Source of the DNA: Lacticaseibacillus absianus
GTDB lineage: Bacteria; Bacillota; Bacilli; Lactobacillales; Lactobacillaceae
NCBI RefSeq assembly: GCF_013407595.1
Contig: NZ_JABEKX010000003.1
Coordinates: 1-64,000 of the forward strand
Reading direction: 5' to 3'
DNA length: 64,000 nucleotides
Positions 1 to 10,900 of the stretch are shown piece by piece. Position 1 is the stretch's first letter; each line of letters starts with the position of its first letter. Position numbers and translations under genes: made by a program. Below the pieces are notes generated by a model that saw only the letters and a program-made list of their open reading frames with translations, made no database searches and was not told the DNA's origin.

Positions 1-88
1 TGTTCCCATGCCGAACACAGAAGTTAAGCTTCTCTACGCCGAGAGTAGTTGGTGGGTGACTGCCTGCGAGGGTAGGAAGCTGCCGCGC
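1..88 (+). rRNA. rrf: 5S rRNA, 3' part (5' end outside window)
   Basis: The window opens inside a 5S rRNA: the stretch with CCGAACACAGAAGTTAAG and GAGAGTAGTTGGTGGG is the conserved middle, and GGTAGGAAGCTGCCGCGC is the 3' stem region. The first 25-30 nt are missing because the window starts there. It is followed after about 8 nt by a tRNA cluster, the usual end of an rRNA operon in lactobacilli. The exact 3' end is estimated. Confidence 0.9.
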
Positions 89-96
89 TTCATCAT

Positions 97-169
97 GGAG
101 GATTAGCTCAGTTGGGAGAGCGTCTGCCTTACAAGCAGAGGGTCACAGGTTCGAGCCCTGTATCCTCCA
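97..169 (+). tRNA. tRNA-Val (anticodon TAC)
   Basis: Full 73-nt cloverleaf: acceptor stem GGAGGAT with ATCCTCC plus A, TTCGAGC T-loop, anticodon loop CTTACAA with TAC at 130-132. The 3' CCA is not encoded. First tRNA of the cluster after 5S. Confidence 0.96.
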
Positions 170-171
170 TT

Positions 172-244
172 GAGCCGTTAGCTCAGTCGGTAGAGCATCT
201 GACTTTTAATCAGAGGGTCGACAGTTCGAGCCTGTCACGGCTCA
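172..244 (+). tRNA. tRNA-Lys (anticodon TTT)
   Basis: 73-nt cloverleaf with acceptor GAGCCGT/ACGGCTC plus discriminator A, T arm GACAG-TTCGAGC-CTGTC and anticodon loop CTTTTAA (TTT at 205-207). Only 2 nt separate it from tRNA-Val. Confidence 0.96.
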
Positions 245-270
245 TTTCATTAGGATCATAAATTTTTTCT

Positions 271-352
271 GCGGGTGTGGCGGAACTGGCAGACGCGCTA
301 GATTTAGGTTCTAGTGGTTATCACCGTGGGGGTTCGAGTCCCTTCACCCGCA
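271..352 (+). tRNA. tRNA-Leu (anticodon TAG)
   Basis: 82-nt class II tRNA with a long variable arm. Acceptor GCGGGTG/CACCCGC plus A, anticodon stem CTAGA/TCTAG with loop TTTAGGT (TAG at 305-307). Reads CUA/CUN codons. Confidence 0.96.
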
Positions 353-356
353 TCTT

Positions 357-429
357 GCCGACTTAGCTCAGCTGGCAGAGCATCTGTCTTGTAAACAGAG
401 GGTCGGAGGTTCGAATCCTCTAGTCGGCA
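357..429 (+). tRNA. tRNA-Thr (anticodon TGT)
   Basis: 73-nt cloverleaf, acceptor GCCGACT/AGTCGGC plus A, anticodon loop CTTGTAA with TGT at 390-392, T-loop TTCGAAT. Confidence 0.96.
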
Positions 430-445
430 GTAGTTGAATATTCAT

Positions 446-517
446 GCGGAAGTAGTTCAGTGGTAGAACATCACCTTGCCATGGTGGGGGTCGCGGGTTC
501 GAATCCCGTCTTCCGCT
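446..517 (+). tRNA. tRNA-Gly (anticodon GCC), copy 1
   Basis: 72-nt cloverleaf, acceptor GCGGAAG/CTTCCGC plus T, anticodon loop TTGCCAT with GCC. The sequence is identical over its whole length to the second tRNA-Gly at 742-813, so the cluster carries a duplicated isoacceptor. Confidence 0.96.
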
Positions 518-528
518 TGTCACTTTCC

Positions 529-614
529 GCCGGGATGGCGAAACTGGTAGACGCACAGGACTTAAAATCCTGCGGTAAGTGATTACCGTGTCGGTTCGAA
601 CCCGACTCTCGGCA
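529..614 (+). tRNA. tRNA-Leu (anticodon TAA)
   Basis: 86-nt class II tRNA. Acceptor GCCGGGA/TCTCGGC (one G-U pair) plus A, anticodon stem CAGGA/TCCTG, loop CTTAAAA with TAA at 563-565, long variable arm. Confidence 0.95.
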
Positions 615-632
615 GTACCAACTTAATATTAT

Positions 633-706
633 GCACCCATAGCGCAACTGGATAGAGTGTCTGACTACGAATCAGAAGGTTGTAGGTTCGACTCCTACTG
701 GGTGCA
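633..706 (+). tRNA. tRNA-Arg (anticodon ACG)
   Basis: 74-nt cloverleaf, acceptor GCACCCA/TGGGTGC plus A, anticodon loop CTACGAA with ACG at 667-669. In this family A34 is normally deaminated to inosine, so that it reads CGU, CGC and CGA. Confidence 0.96.
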
Positions 707-741
707 TCACCGGCTTGCCGGTCTAATTGAACAGGATTGTT

Positions 742-813
742 GCGGAAGTAGTTCAGTGGTAGAACATCACCTTGCCATGGTGGGGGTCGCGGGTTCGAAT
801 CCCGTCTTCCGCT
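742..813 (+). tRNA. tRNA-Gly (anticodon GCC), copy 2
   Basis: Exact copy of the tRNA-Gly at 446-517 (72 nt). Its flanks differ from those of the first copy, so the duplication covers only the tRNA body. Confidence 0.96.
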
Positions 814-818
814 TCAAT

Positions 819-892
<74 letters not shown>

Positions 893-898
893 TCACCA

Positions 899-926
899 AA
901 ACTGACGTGTAGACGTCAGTTTTTTT
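899..926 (+). terminator. Intrinsic terminator of the rRNA-tRNA operon
   Basis: Perfect 8-bp stem ACTGACGT (901-908) with ACGTCAGT (913-920), 4-nt loop, then a run of T to 926. It closes the tRNA cluster. Confidence 0.93.
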
Positions 927-976
927 GTGTTCTGTCTTTTTTTCGGTATAATAGAGAAAAGTCAAAATTAGTCAGA
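925..976 (+). promoter_or_regulatory. ctsR promoter with CtsR operator
   Basis: -10 TATAAT at 947-952, with a weak -35 TTGTGT at 925-930 (16-bp spacer). Just downstream, at 960-976, lies the direct repeat AGTCAAA-ATT-AGTCAGA. This matches the CtsR box (two RGTCAAA heptads three bases apart) with one mismatch in the second heptad. Its position over the transcription start fits autorepression of ctsR-clpC, relieved by heat. Confidence 0.85.
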
Positions 977-1034
977 CTCACCTGGGCGTGCACGCCCGAG
1001 GGTCGACCGAGCATAATGGAAGGGAGGCGACCGT

Positions 1035-1502
1035 ATGCAGGCACGGAACATGTCAGATGTGATCGAACACTACCTCAAGGCGATGCTTGAGGCGCAGCGG
1101 CAAGTCGAGATCAGCCGAGCGGACGTGGCGGAGCAGTTCAACTGCGTCCCGTCGCAGATCAACTATGTGATCAAGACACGCTTCACCCCAGAGCGCGGGT
1201 ACGTCGTCGAAAGCAAGCGCGGCGGCGGTGGGTATATTCGGATCCTAAAGGTGAACCTGCGCGATGATCAAGATTTGGTCAGTGCGATGGGCGCGAACTT
1301 GCCGACGCAGCTGTCGGCGCGAGATGCGCAGGCACTGATCCAGCAGCTCTACCAAGAAGGCGCGGTGACGCGCCAGACGGGCAACGTGATGCTCAACGTC
1401 CTCAGCCATCAGGCCTTGCAGCAGCCGACGCGCGATGCGGAAGAGCAGTTGCGGGCGCGATTGATGCTTGCTTTTCTTGACAGTTTGCGGTATGAAAGAT
1501 AG
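1035..1502 (+). CDS. ctsR: CtsR, heat-shock transcriptional repressor
   Basis: 155-residue class III heat-shock repressor, the usual length for the family. The N-terminal winged helix-turn-helix has the typical start SDVIEHYLKAMLE, and the tip of the wing is the glycine-rich RGGGGYIRI around residues 62-70, the DNA-contacting element and temperature sensor in known CtsR proteins. The C-terminal half is the dimer and McsB/Clp-responsive part. The start at 1035 is chosen because AGGGAGG lies 7 nt upstream; an internal ATG 15 nt later has no better site. It shares an operon with clpC, 27 nt downstream. mcsA and mcsB, present in Bacillus, are absent, as in other lactobacilli, so release by arginine phosphorylation is not available from this locus. 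Confidence 0.96.
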   Translation: MQARNMSDVIEHYLKAMLEAQRQVEISRADVAEQFNCVPSQINYVIKTRFTPERGYVVESKRGGGGYIRILKVNLRDDQDLVSAMGANLPTQLSARDAQALIQQLYQEGAVTRQTGNVMLNVLSHQALQQPTRDAEEQLRARLMLAFLDSLRYER

Positions 1503-1529
1503 AATCCACCAATACTAAGGAGCGTGCTT

Positions 1530-4016
1530 ATGGACAACCTGTTTACCCCAAGTGCTAAGAATGTACTGATGATCGCACAGGAACAAGCCAAGTATTTTCA
1601 CCACCATGCTGTGGGGACGGAACACTTGTTGATCGCGCTCGTGATCGAGCAAGAGGGGATCGCCGGCAAGACCCTGCGGCAGCTGGCTGTCACCGAGGCG
1701 GACGTGCACGATGAGATCGAGCGGTTCACCGGGTATGGCTCGGCCACGCCGGGTACACAGTCCAAGGAGACTTATCTCCCGTACTCGCCGAAGGGCAAGG
1801 AGATCCTGAGCTTCGCCGGCGATGAGGCCAAGCGACTCGGCGCCTTGAAGATCGGCACGGAGCATATTCTGCTCGGGTTGCTGCGGGAAGACGACATCCT
1901 GGCGGCGCGGATCCTACAGAACCTCGATCTGAGTCTGGCCAAGACCCGCCAATTGGTGCTCAAGAAGATGGGGATCACGGAGTCGGCGGCTAAGCATCGC
2001 GGTCCAGCGGCGCGTAACGCGCGACCGGCAAGTGCAGGGACCCCGACGCTGGACGGACTGGCGCGTGACCTGACGCAACTGGCGCGTGAGAACAAGATGG
2101 ACCCGGTCGTCGGTCGTGACAAAGAAGTCCGCCGTCTGGTCCAGATCCTGGCCCGGCGCACGAAGAACAACCCGGTCTTGATCGGGGAGCCGGGGGTCGG
2201 TAAAACTGCGATCGCCGAGGGCTTCGCGGAGAAGATCGTTGCCGGTCAGGTGCCCGAAGAGATGCGCGACAAACGGCTGATGATGCTTGACATGGGCTCA
2301 CTGGTCGCCGGCACCAAGTACCGGGGTGAGTTCGAGGACCGCCTCAAGAAGGTGATCGATGAGATCTACCAAGATGGACATGTGATCCTCTTCATCGATG
2401 AGCTGCACACGCTGATCGGTGCCGGTGGTGCGGAAGGGGCGATCGACGCCTCGAACATCCTGAAGCCGGCGTTGGCCCGCGGGGAATTGCAACTGATCGG
2501 GGCCACCACGTTAGATGAGTACCAGAAGTACATCGAAAAAGACGCAGCGCTCGAGCGACGGTTCGCCACCGTGCAGGTCGACGAACCGAGCCCGGCTGAG
2601 GCCGAAGCGATCTTGCGCGGGCTACGCGGACGCTATGAGGCCCACCACGGGGTGACGATCACCGACGACGCGTTACAGGCAGCGGTCACGCTGTCTTCGC
2701 GCTACATCTCCAGTCGGTTCCTGCCGGATAAGGCGATCGATCTGATCGACGAAAGCGCGGCGAAGGTCCGCCTGGATGAGGCCGACAAACCGACTAAGGT
2801 GGACAAGCTGCAGACCCAGCTGCGGGAGAGCGTTCGGGCCAAAGACGAGGCGATCATGCACCAGGACTTCGAGCTGGCCGCCTCGATCCGTGAAAAAGAA
2901 CAAAAGTTACGGGCCAAGCTGGCTGCCTCACCGGAGCCGGTGAACGAAAGCGGCGTGCGCACGGACGTTCAGGTCACCGCCGAGGATGTCGCCGAAGTCG
3001 TCTCGCAGTGGACCGGTGTCCCAGTCACCCAGATGCAAAAGAAAGAAAGCGAGCGACTCGTCAACCTGGAGAAGGTCCTGCACGAGCGAGTGGTCGGCCA
3101 GGACGAAGCGGTGTCCGCAGTGGCCCGGGCGATCCGGCGCGCACGGAGCGGGCTGAAAGACCCGACCCGGCCGATCGGCTCCTTCATGTTCCTCGGCCCG
3201 ACCGGCGTGGGGAAGACCGAGCTGGCTAAGGCGCTGGCCGAGGCGATGTTCGGCACTGAAGACGCGATGATCCGCGTCGACATGTCTGAGTATATGGAGA
3301 AGTACAGCACCAGCCGCTTGATCGGCGCAGCACCAGGTTATGTCGGCTATGATGAAGGTGGGCAGTTGACCGAGAAGGTGCGCAATAAGCCGTACTCGGT
3401 GGTGCTGCTGGATGAGGTGGAAAAAGCACACCCGGATGTCTTCAATATTCTGTTGCAAGTGCTGGACGACGGATACCTGACCGATTCGAAGGGCCGACGG
3501 GTCGATTTTCGTAACACGATCCTGATCATGACCTCTAACATCGGGGCCACGGCGCTACGTGACGACAAATCCGTCGGTTTCGGTGCCAAGGACGCCAGCA
3601 CAGACTTCAAGGCGATGCAGTCGCGGATGCTGGAGGAGCTGAAGCGTGCCTTCCGGCCAGAGTTCCTGAACCGGATCGATGAGACGGTCGTGTTCCACAG
3701 TCTCAATAAGGAAGAATTGCACCAGATCGTTAAGATCATGGCCAAGACAGTCCTGCACCGGCTGAGCGATCAAGACATTACCGTCAAGATCACTCCGGCT
3801 GGGATCAACGCTGTTGCCAAGGCCGGCTTCGATCCTGAGTATGGCGCACGGCCGATCCGCCGCGCACTGCAACGTGACGTCGAAGATGAGCTCAGTGAGC
3901 TGTTGCTGACCGGGCAGGCGAAGACTGGCGATACGATCACGATCGGGGCCAAGAAGGGCAAGCTGACCTTTACAGTCAAGGCGGCCGAGACCCCGGGTGA
4001 GCCGCTGCACGTGTAA
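1530..4016 (+). CDS. clpC: ClpC, AAA+ unfoldase of the ClpCP protease
   Basis: 828-residue Hsp100 ATPase that unfolds substrates and feeds them to ClpP in the cytosol. Order of parts: two Clp N repeats (residues 1-145), first AAA+ module with Walker [10 protein letters not shown] near 219, a UVR motif in the coiled-coil middle domain (around 420-460), second AAA+ module with GPTGVGKTE near 554, and the C-terminal small domain. The start ATG at 1530 is 7 nt after AAGGAG; a GTG 6 nt upstream overlaps that site and was not used. Co-transcribed with ctsR and therefore under CtsR control. Without McsB, substrate delivery probably depends on MecA or on degrons, which is inference. Confidence 0.97.
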   Translation: MDNLFTPSAKNVLMIAQEQAKYFHHHAVGTEHLLIALVIEQEGIAGKTLRQLAVTEADVHDEIERFTGYGSATPGTQSKETYLPYSPKGKEILSFAGDEAKRLGALKIGTEHILLGLLREDDILAARILQNLDLSLAKTRQLVLKKMGITESAAKHRGPAARNARPASAGTPTLDGLARDLTQLARENKMDPVVGRDKEVRRLVQILARRTKNNPVLIGEPGVGKTAIAEGFAEKIVAGQVPEEMRDKRLMMLDMGSLVAGTKYRGEFEDRLKKVIDEIYQDGHVILFIDELHTLIGAGGAEGAIDASNILKPALARGELQLIGATTLDEYQKYIEKDAALERRFATVQVDEPSPAEAEAILRGLRGRYEAHHGVTITDDALQAAVTLSSRYISSRFLPDKAIDLIDESAAKVRLDEADKPTKVDKLQTQLRESVRAKDEAIMHQDFELAASIREKEQKLRAKLAASPEPVNESGVRTDVQVTAEDVAEVVSQWTGVPVTQMQKKESERLVNLEKVLHERVVGQDEAVSAVARAIRRARSGLKDPTRPIGSFMFLGPTGVGKTELAKALAEAMFGTEDAMIRVDMSEYMEKYSTSRLIGAAPGYVGYDEGGQLTEKVRNKPYSVVLLDEVEKAHPDVFNILLQVLDDGYLTDSKGRRVDFRNTILIMTSNIGATALRDDKSVGFGAKDASTDFKAMQSRMLEELKRAFRPEFLNRIDETVVFHSLNKEELHQIVKIMAKTVLHRLSDQDITVKITPAGINAVAKAGFDPEYGARPIRRALQRDVEDELSELLLTGQAKTGDTITIGAKKGKLTFTVKAAETPGEPLHV

Positions 4017-4070
4017 GCGGCACTGGCGCACTGAACGCTAGGTCATCCTGAACGACGCGTGTCACGTTAG

Positions 4071-4113
4071 GGTCCCGGTGGTTGCGGCGTTGCCGCGCCG
4101 CGGGGGCCTTTTG
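4071..4113 (+). terminator. Probable terminator after clpC
   Basis: GGTCCC (4071-4076) can pair with GGGGCC (4102-4108 region) around an inner hairpin GCGGC-GTT-GCCGC, followed by CCTTTT. The T tract is short, so read-through is possible. Confidence 0.6.
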
Positions 4114-4156
4114 TAGCCTTGACTTGAGCGATCACGCCGCAACGGTGGCTGGCCGC

Positions 4157-4186
4157 TTGACACCGAGATGACCGATGGTGTATCAT
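4157..4186 (+). promoter_or_regulatory. rpoBC promoter
   Basis: -35 TTGACA at 4157-4162 (perfect) and -10 TATCAT at 4181-4186 with an 18-bp spacer. The start would fall near 4193, giving a leader of about 190 nt before rpoB. The TATCATTAGTGC string here recurs at the rpsL and rpsJ promoters. Confidence 0.75.
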
Positions 4187-4192
4187 TAGTGC

Positions 4193-4298
4193 AATTGCAT
4201 TTCGGCTAGGATAGGCCGCGGCGATCTATTGTCCGCCGCGGCGCATAAAGAACGCAAAAGTAGCAGCAATTTCGCCTTCTACTTTTCGTTTTTTTTTG
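4193..4298 (+). promoter_or_regulatory. rpoB leader RNA with internal terminator (Lacto-rpoB candidate)
   Basis: Two successive hairpins lie in the rpoB 5' UTR. The first is CCGCGGCG (4216-4223) with CGCCGCGG (4234-4241). The second is AAAAGTAG (4256-4263) with CTACTTTT (4279-4286), followed by nine T (4289-4297). The second has the form of an intrinsic terminator 83 nt before the rpoB start, with no clear promoter after it. A structured RNA called Lacto-rpoB is known upstream of rpoB in lactic acid bacteria; whether this is that motif needs a covariance-model search. Confidence 0.7.
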
Positions 4299-4380
4299 CT
4301 CAAAACGTCCGCTAGCCAGTAATTGTAACACAATTGTAATAGTTACTGCAGGCCGGAAAATCTTATGAGGGGTGAACAAC

Positions 4381-7300
4381 TTGGTAGGACACTTAGTGAA
4401 TTACGGTAAACATCGCACACGCCGCTCCTATTCCCGCATCAAAGAAGTACTGGATCTCCCCAATCTGATCGAGATCCAGACTAACTCGTACCAATGGTTC
4501 CTTGACGAAGGGTTGAAGGAAATGTTCGACGACATTATGCCGATCGAAGACTTCCAGGGCAACCTGTCGCTTGAATTCGTTGATTACTCGCTGCAAGAAC
4601 CGAAGTACACGGTCGAAGAGGCGCGCCAGCACGACGCGAACTTCTCTGCACCGCTGCATGTCACCCTGCGCTTGACCAACCACGAGACCGGTGAGATCAA
4701 GTCACAGGATGTCTTCTTTGGCGACTTCCCGCTGATGACGAAGCAAGGAACGTTCATTATCAACGGCGCAGAACGAGTTATCGTGTCACAGCTGGTCCGC
4801 TCCCCAGGGGTCTATTACAACTCTGAAACGGACAAGAATTCCCGTGTCACGTACGGCACCACCGTGATCCCGAACCGTGGGGCTTGGTTGGAGTACGAGA
4901 CCGACGCCAAGGACCTCGCGTATGTGCGCATCGACCGCACACGTAAGATCCCGATGACCGAGCTCGTGCGCGCGCTTGGGTTCGGTGCCGACCAAGACAT
5001 TATCAACATCTTCGGCGATAACGACTCTCTGATGCTGACGCTGGAAAAAGACGTTCACAAGAACACCGACGATTCCCGTACCGACGAAGCGCTGAAGGAC
5101 ATCTACGAACGGCTACGCCCAGGCGAACCGAAGACCGCGGACTCCTCTCGCTCCCTGCTGTACGCACGGTTCTTCGATCCGAAGCGCTATGATTTGGCGA
5201 ACGTCGGCCGCTACAAGGTCAACAAGAAGCTGAGCCTCAAGACTCGTCTGCTCGGCCAGACGCTGGCGGAAACGCTGGCCGATCCGGACACCGGTGAAGT
5301 GCTGGTTCAAAAAGGCGAGAAGATCGACCGTCACGTGATGGATTCTCTCGGTGAGTACCTCGACCGGGATGACTTCAAGACCGTTACCTACCAACCATCC
5401 GATCAAGGGGTCGTTACCGAACCGATGACGATCCAGGTGATCAAGGTCTACTCTCAGGTCAACCCGGAGAAGGAGATCAACCTGATCGGCAACGGCCACA
5501 TCGACAAGAAGGCCAAGCACCTCACCCCGGCTGACATCATCGCGTCCATGAACTACTTCTTGAACCTGCAGGAGGGCCTGGGCTCGACGGATGATATCGA
5601 CCACTTGGGCAACCGGCGCATCCGCAGTGTCGGCGAACTGCTGCAGAACCAGTTCCGCATTGGGTTGTCGCGCATGGAGCGTGTCGTTCGCGAACGTATG
5701 TCCATCCAAGACACCGCCACGGTCACCCCCCAGCAGCTGATCAACATCCGGCCAGTGGTCGCCTCGATCAAGGAATTCTTCGGGTCCTCCCAGCTGTCCC
5801 AGTTCATGGACCAGACCAACCCGCTCGGTGAGCTGACGCACAAACGCCGCCTCTCCGCCCTTGGCCCTGGTGGGTTGACGCGTGACCGTGCGGGTTACGA
5901 AGTGCGAGACGTGCACTATACCCACTACGGGCGCATGTGTCCGATCGAAACCCCTGAAGGGCCTAACATCGGGCTGATCAACAGTCTGGCGTCTTACGCG
6001 GTCGTGAATCCGTACGGGTTCATCGAGACCCCGTACCGCCGTGTGTCTTGGACGGATCACAAGGTCACGGACAAGATCGACTACCTGACCGCCGACGAAG
6101 AAGATAACTACGTCGTCGCGCAGGCGAACGCCCCGCTGAACGATGACGGCTCCTTTGCCGAAGAGAGCATCCTGGCGCGTAAGAAGGATGAGAACATCGA
6201 AACGACTGCCGAGCACATCGACTACATGGACGTTTCGCCTAAGCAGGTAGTCGCGGTGGCGACGGCCTGCATCCCATTCCTTGAAAACGATGACTCCAAC
6301 CGCGCCCTGATGGGGGCGAACATGCAGCGCCAGGCGGTGCCGCTGATCGACCCACACGCACCGCTGGTTGGGACCGGGATGGAATATAAGGCTGCCCACG
6401 ACTCCGGGATTGCCGTGCTCGCAGAACACGCCGGGACCGTTGAGTACGTCGACGCCAAGGAGATCCGGGTCCGCCGTGATGACGGTGCGCAGGACAAGTA
6501 TAAGTTGATGAAGTTCCGCCGCTCTAACGCGGGGAAGAACTACAACCAGCGGCCGATCGTGCGCCTTGGTGACAAGGTCGACGCCGACGAGATCATCGCC
6601 GACGGGCCAGCGATGGAGAACGGGGAACTGGCCCTGGGCCAAAACCCGATCATCGCCTTCATGACCTGGAACATGTACAACTACGAAGACGCGATCGTGC
6701 TGTCCGAAAAGCTGGTCAAGGAAGACGCGTACACCTCGATCCATATCGAAGAGTACGAATCTGAAGCCCGCGACACCAAGCTTGGCCCTGAAGAGATCAC
6801 GCGCGAGATCCCGAACGTCGGTGACGACGCGCTGAAGGACCTCGATGAATTCGGGATCATTCGCATCGGGGCCGAAGTCCGCGATGGCGACATCTTGGTC
6901 GGCAAGGTGACGCCGAAGGGTGTGACCGAACTGTCCGCAGAAGAGCGCTTGCTGCACGCGATTTTTGGTGAAAAAGCGCGTGAAGTCCGCGACACCTCCC
7001 TCCGTGTGCCTCACGGCGGTGGCGGGATCATTCAAGACGTGCGGATCTTCACCCGTGAAGCTGGCGACGAGCTGGCCCCTGGGGTGAACATGATGGTCCG
7101 TGTCTACATCACGCAGAAGCGGAAGATCCAAGTCGGCGACAAGATGGCGGGTCGTCACGGGAACAAGGGGACCGTCTCGGTCGTTGTGCCTGAAGAAGAC
7201 ATGCCATTCCTGCCGGACGGCACGCCGGTTGATATCCTGCTGTCGCCAATGGGTGTGCCATCCCGTATGAACATCGGGCAAGTGCTCGACCTTCACTTAG

Positions 7301-7968
7301 GGATGGCCGCGAAGAAGCTCGGGATCCACGTGGCCACGCCTGTCTTTGACGGGGCGAACGACGAGGACCTCTGGGCGACGGTCAAGGAAGCCGGTATGGC
7401 CAGCGACGGCAAGTCCGTCTTGTATGATGGCCGCACGGGGGAACCGTTCGAAAACCGGGTCAGTGTCGGCGTCATGTACTACATGAAGCTTGCACACATG
7501 GTCGACGACAAACTCCACGCGCGTTCCATCGGTCCTTACTCCCTTGTCACGCAGCAGCCGCTGGGTGGTAAGGCACAGTTCGGGGGTCAGCGATTCGGGG
7601 AAATGGAAGTGTGGGCCCTTGAAGCTTACGGGGCTGCTTACACCCTGCAGGAGATCCTGACCTACAAGTCCGATGACGTCGTCGGGCGGGTGAAGACTTA
7701 CGAGGCGATCGTCAAGGGTGAACCGATCCCGAAGCCGGGCGTACCGGAATCTTTCCGCGTGCTGGTCAAGGAACTGCAGTCGCTGGGTCTGGATATGAAG
7801 GTCTTAGACACCGACAAGAACGAGATCGAACTGCGCGACATGGACGACGAAGACGACGATGTGGTCAACGTTGACGCCTTAGCCAAGTTCGCCGCTCAGC
7901 AAGAAGAGAAGAAGGCCCAAGAAGCGGCTGCGGCGGCTTCTACGGCGAACACCGACGATAACGACTAG
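4381..7968 (+). CDS. rpoB: RNA polymerase beta subunit
   Basis: 1195-residue beta subunit of RNA polymerase, forming the catalytic cleft with RpoC. The rifampicin-binding cluster ([20 protein letters not shown]) has the key residues in the sensitive state (Q, D, H and S conserved). The fork loop, the RPGEP region and the [10 protein letters not shown] active-site segment are present. The C-terminal tail is acidic then Ala/Glu-rich, as in other lactobacilli. The start is taken as TTG at 4381, 5 nt after AGGGGTGA; the GTG at 4372 lies inside that ribosome site. Bacillus rpoB also starts with TTG after an identical GAGGGGTGAA. Expression passes through the leader terminator upstream. rpoC follows after 12 nt. 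Confidence 0.98.
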   Translation: MVGHLVNYGKHRTRRSYSRIKEVLDLPNLIEIQTNSYQWFLDEGLKEMFDDIMPIEDFQGNLSLEFVDYSLQEPKYTVEEARQHDANFSAPLHVTLRLTNHETGEIKSQDVFFGDFPLMTKQGTFIINGAERVIVSQLVRSPGVYYNSETDKNSRVTYGTTVIPNRGAWLEYETDAKDLAYVRIDRTRKIPMTELVRALGFGADQDIINIFGDNDSLMLTLEKDVHKNTDDSRTDEALKDIYERLRPGEPKTADSSRSLLYARFFDPKRYDLANVGRYKVNKKLSLKTRLLGQTLAETLADPDTGEVLVQKGEKIDRHVMDSLGEYLDRDDFKTVTYQPSDQGVVTEPMTIQVIKVYSQVNPEKEINLIGNGHIDKKAKHLTPADIIASMNYFLNLQEGLGSTDDIDHLGNRRIRSVGELLQNQFRIGLSRMERVVRERMSIQDTATVTPQQLINIRPVVASIKEFFGSSQLSQFMDQTNPLGELTHKRRLSALGPGGLTRDRAGYEVRDVHYTHYGRMCPIETPEGPNIGLINSLASYAVVNPYGFIETPYRRVSWTDHKVTDKIDYLTADEEDNYVVAQANAPLNDDGSFAEESILARKKDENIETTAEHIDYMDVSPKQVVAVATACIPFLENDDSNRALMGANMQRQAVPLIDPHAPLVGTGMEYKAAHDSGIAVLAEHAGTVEYVDAKEIRVRRDDGAQDKYKLMKFRRSNAGKNYNQRPIVRLGDKVDADEIIADGPAMENGELALGQNPIIAFMTWNMYNYEDAIVLSEKLVKEDAYTSIHIEEYESEARDTKLGPEEITREIPNVGDDALKDLDEFGIIRIGAEVRDGDILVGKVTPKGVTELSAEERLLHAIFGEKAREVRDTSLRVPHGGGGIIQDVRIFTREAGDELAPGVNMMVRVYITQKRKIQVGDKMAGRHGNKGTVSVVVPEEDMPFLPDGTPVDILLSPMGVPSRMNIGQVLDLHLGMAAKKLGIHVATPVFDGANDEDLWATVKEAGMASDGKSVLYDGRTGEPFENRVSVGVMYYMKLAHMVDDKLHARSIGPYSLVTQQPLGGKAQFGGQRFGEMEVWALEAYGAAYTLQEILTYKSDDVVGRVKTYEAIVKGEPIPKPGVPESFRVLVKELQSLGLDMKVLDTDKNEIELRDMDDEDDDVVNVDALAKFAAQQEEKKAQEAAAAASTANTDDND

Positions 7969-7980
7969 GAGGTCAGCTCT

Positions 7981-10900
7981 GTGATTGATGTCAACAAGTT
8001 TGAAAGTATGCAGATCGGCCTAGCCTCGCCAGACAAGATCCGCAGCTGGTCCTATGGGGAAGTCAAGAAACCCGAGACCATCAACTATCGGACCTTGAAG
8101 CCTGAGCGAGACGGGCTGTTCGATGAGCGCATCTTCGGGCCAACCAAAGACTGGGAGTGTGCTTGCGGGAAGTACAAGCGCATCCGGTACAAGGGGATCG
8201 TCTGTGACCGCTGCGGCGTCGAAGTGACGCGCGCAAAGGTCCGCCGTGAGCGGATGGGCCACATTGAGTTGGCCGCGCCGGTCTCCCACATCTGGTACTT
8301 CAAGGGGATCCCGAGCCGCATGGGGCTTGTCCTCGATATGTCCCCACGCGCCTTGGAAGAAGTGATCTACTTTGCGTCCTACGTCGTGATCGACGCGGGG
8401 GATACCGCCTTAGAGAAGAAGCAGCTGCTGACGGAGCGTGAGTACCGTGAAAAGCGCGACGAGTACGGCGACGGGTTCAATGCTAAGATGGGGGCCGAAG
8501 CGATCAAGGAACTCTTGGCGCAAGTCGACCTGGCTAAGGAAGTCGCTGAGCTGAAGGAAGACCTGAAGTCTGCTCAAGGCCAGAAGCGGACCCGTGCGAT
8601 CCGGCGTCTGGATATCCTTGACGCGTTCCTTGAATCCGGCAACGATCCGGCTTGGATGGTCATGGACACGATCCCGGTCATCCCGCCAGATCTGCGCCCG
8701 ATGGTCCAGCTCGAAGGTGGGCGCTTTGCCACCTCCGACCTGAACGACCTATACCGCCGGGTGATCAACCGAAACAACCGCTTGAAGCGGCTGCTCGATT
8801 TGAACGCCCCGAACATCATTGTTCAAAACGAAAAGCGCATGCTCCAAGAAGCCGTCGACGCCTTGATCGATAACGGGCGCCGGGGCCGGCCAGTCACCGG
8901 TCCTGGGAACCGGCCGCTGAAGTCTTTGAGCCACATGCTCAAAGGGAAGCAGGGGCGGTTCCGTCAGAACCTGCTGGGTAAGCGTGTCGACTACTCCGGC
9001 CGTTCGGTCATCGACGTCGGCCCGACGCTGAAGTTCTATCAGTGTGGGCTGCCGCGTTCCATGGCGCTTGAACTGTTCAAGCCGTTCGTCATGCGCGAGT
9101 TGGTCGCGCGTGATATGGCCAGCAACATCAAGAATGCCAAGCGTAAGATCGACCGCGAAGATGACGATATCTGGGATGTGCTCGAAGAAGTGATCAAGGA
9201 GCGGCCAGTTCTGCTGAACCGCGCGCCAACGCTTCACCGTCTGGGGATCCAGGCCTTTGAACCCGTCCTGGTTGATGGGAAGGCGATGCGTCTGCACCCG
9301 CTGGTCTGCGAAGCGTACAACGCGGACTTTGACGGGGACCAGATGGCGGTCCACGTCCCACTGTCCGATGAAGCCCAAGCCGAAGCACGCCTGCTGATGC
9401 TGGCGGCGCACCACATTCTGGCTCCGAAGGACGGCAAGCCAATCGTGACCCCGTCTCAGGATATCGTGCTGGGGAACTACTACCTGACGATGGAACAAAA
9501 AGCGCGTGAAGGCGAAGGGATGATCTTTAAGGACACCAACGAAGTCCTGATGGCCCTTCAAAACGGCTACGTGCACCTGCACAGCCGCATCGGGCTGGCG
9601 GTTGCCTCTCTGCCGCAGAAGCCATTCACGGATGAGCAGCGGCGCAAGATCATGGTGACCTCTGTCGGTAAGGTGATCTTCAACGAGATCATGCCGGACG
9701 ACTTCCCGTACCTGAACGAGCCGACGGGCGACAATATCGTCAACGGCGTGCCGGACAAGTACTTCCTGACTGCCGGTGAAGACATCAACGCGTATCTGAC
9801 TGATGCGCCGCTGATCCTGCCGTTCAAGAAGGGCTTCCTGTCCGACATCATCGCTGAGGTCTTCAAGACCTACAAGGTGCAGCGGACCTCCGACTTGCTG
9901 GATGATATGAAGACCTTGGGTTATACCCAAGCGACGCACTCCGGGCTGACCGTTGGGGTCGCCGACGTGCCGAACCTGGCCGAAAAGCCAGCGATCGTCG
10001 CCGAGGCCCACAAGAAGGTTGCGACCGTCTCCAAGCAGTTCCGTCGTGGGCTGATCACCGACCAGGAACGCCATGACCGCGTGATCTCCATCTGGAACGA
10101 CGCGAAGGACGACATTCAGCAGAAGCTGATCGATTCCTTCGACCCGAACAACCCGATCTCGATGATGAGTGACTCCGGGGCGCGTGGGAACATCTCGAAC
10201 TTCACTCAGCTCGCCGGGATGCGTGGCCTGATGGCTGCGCCTAACGGGGGGATGATGGAAGTGCCTGTTCTGTCGAACTTCCGTGAAGGCCTGTCCGTTA
10301 TGGAAATGTTCATGTCCACTCACGGGGCGCGTAAAGGGATGACCGATACCGCGCTGAAGACCGCTGACTCGGGTTACCTGACGCGGCGTCTGGTCGACGT
10401 CGCGCAGGATGTCATTGTCCGCGAAGAGGATTGTGGCACCGACCGTGGGCTGCTGGTCACGGCGATCCGCGAAGGCAACGAAATGATCGAACCGCTTTAT
10501 GACCGTCTGGTTGGGCGTTTCACCCAAAAGACTGTCTACGACCCGCAGACCGGGGCCATCATCGTGCCGCGTGACACGTTGATGGACGAAGACTTGGCGC
10601 AAAAAGTCGTGGATGCCGGTGTTGAAGCCGTCACGATTCGCTCCGTCTTCACCTGCGACACCAAGCACGGTGTTTGCCAGAAGTGCTACGGCCGCAACAT
10701 GGCGACCGGCGAACAGGTCGAAGTCGGCGAAGCCGTCGGGACCGTCGCCGCGCAGTCGATCGGTGAACCTGGGACGCAGCTGACCATGCGTAACTTCCAT
10801 ACGGGTGGGGTTGCTGGTGGTGAAGATATCACCCAAGGGCTGCCACGTATCCAGGAAATCTTCGAAGCCCGCAACCCGAAGGGGCTTGCGGTCATCACAG

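Noticed and set aside
4372-4380. GTG at 4372 as rpoB start
   Set aside because: It lies within the AGGGGTGA ribosome site; TTG 4381 matches the conserved start used in Bacillus.
5113-7296. 727-residue open frame antisense to rpoB
   Set aside because: It mirrors the reading frame of a highly conserved gene in GC-rich DNA, has no ribosome site and a low-complexity His/Arg/Val-rich product.
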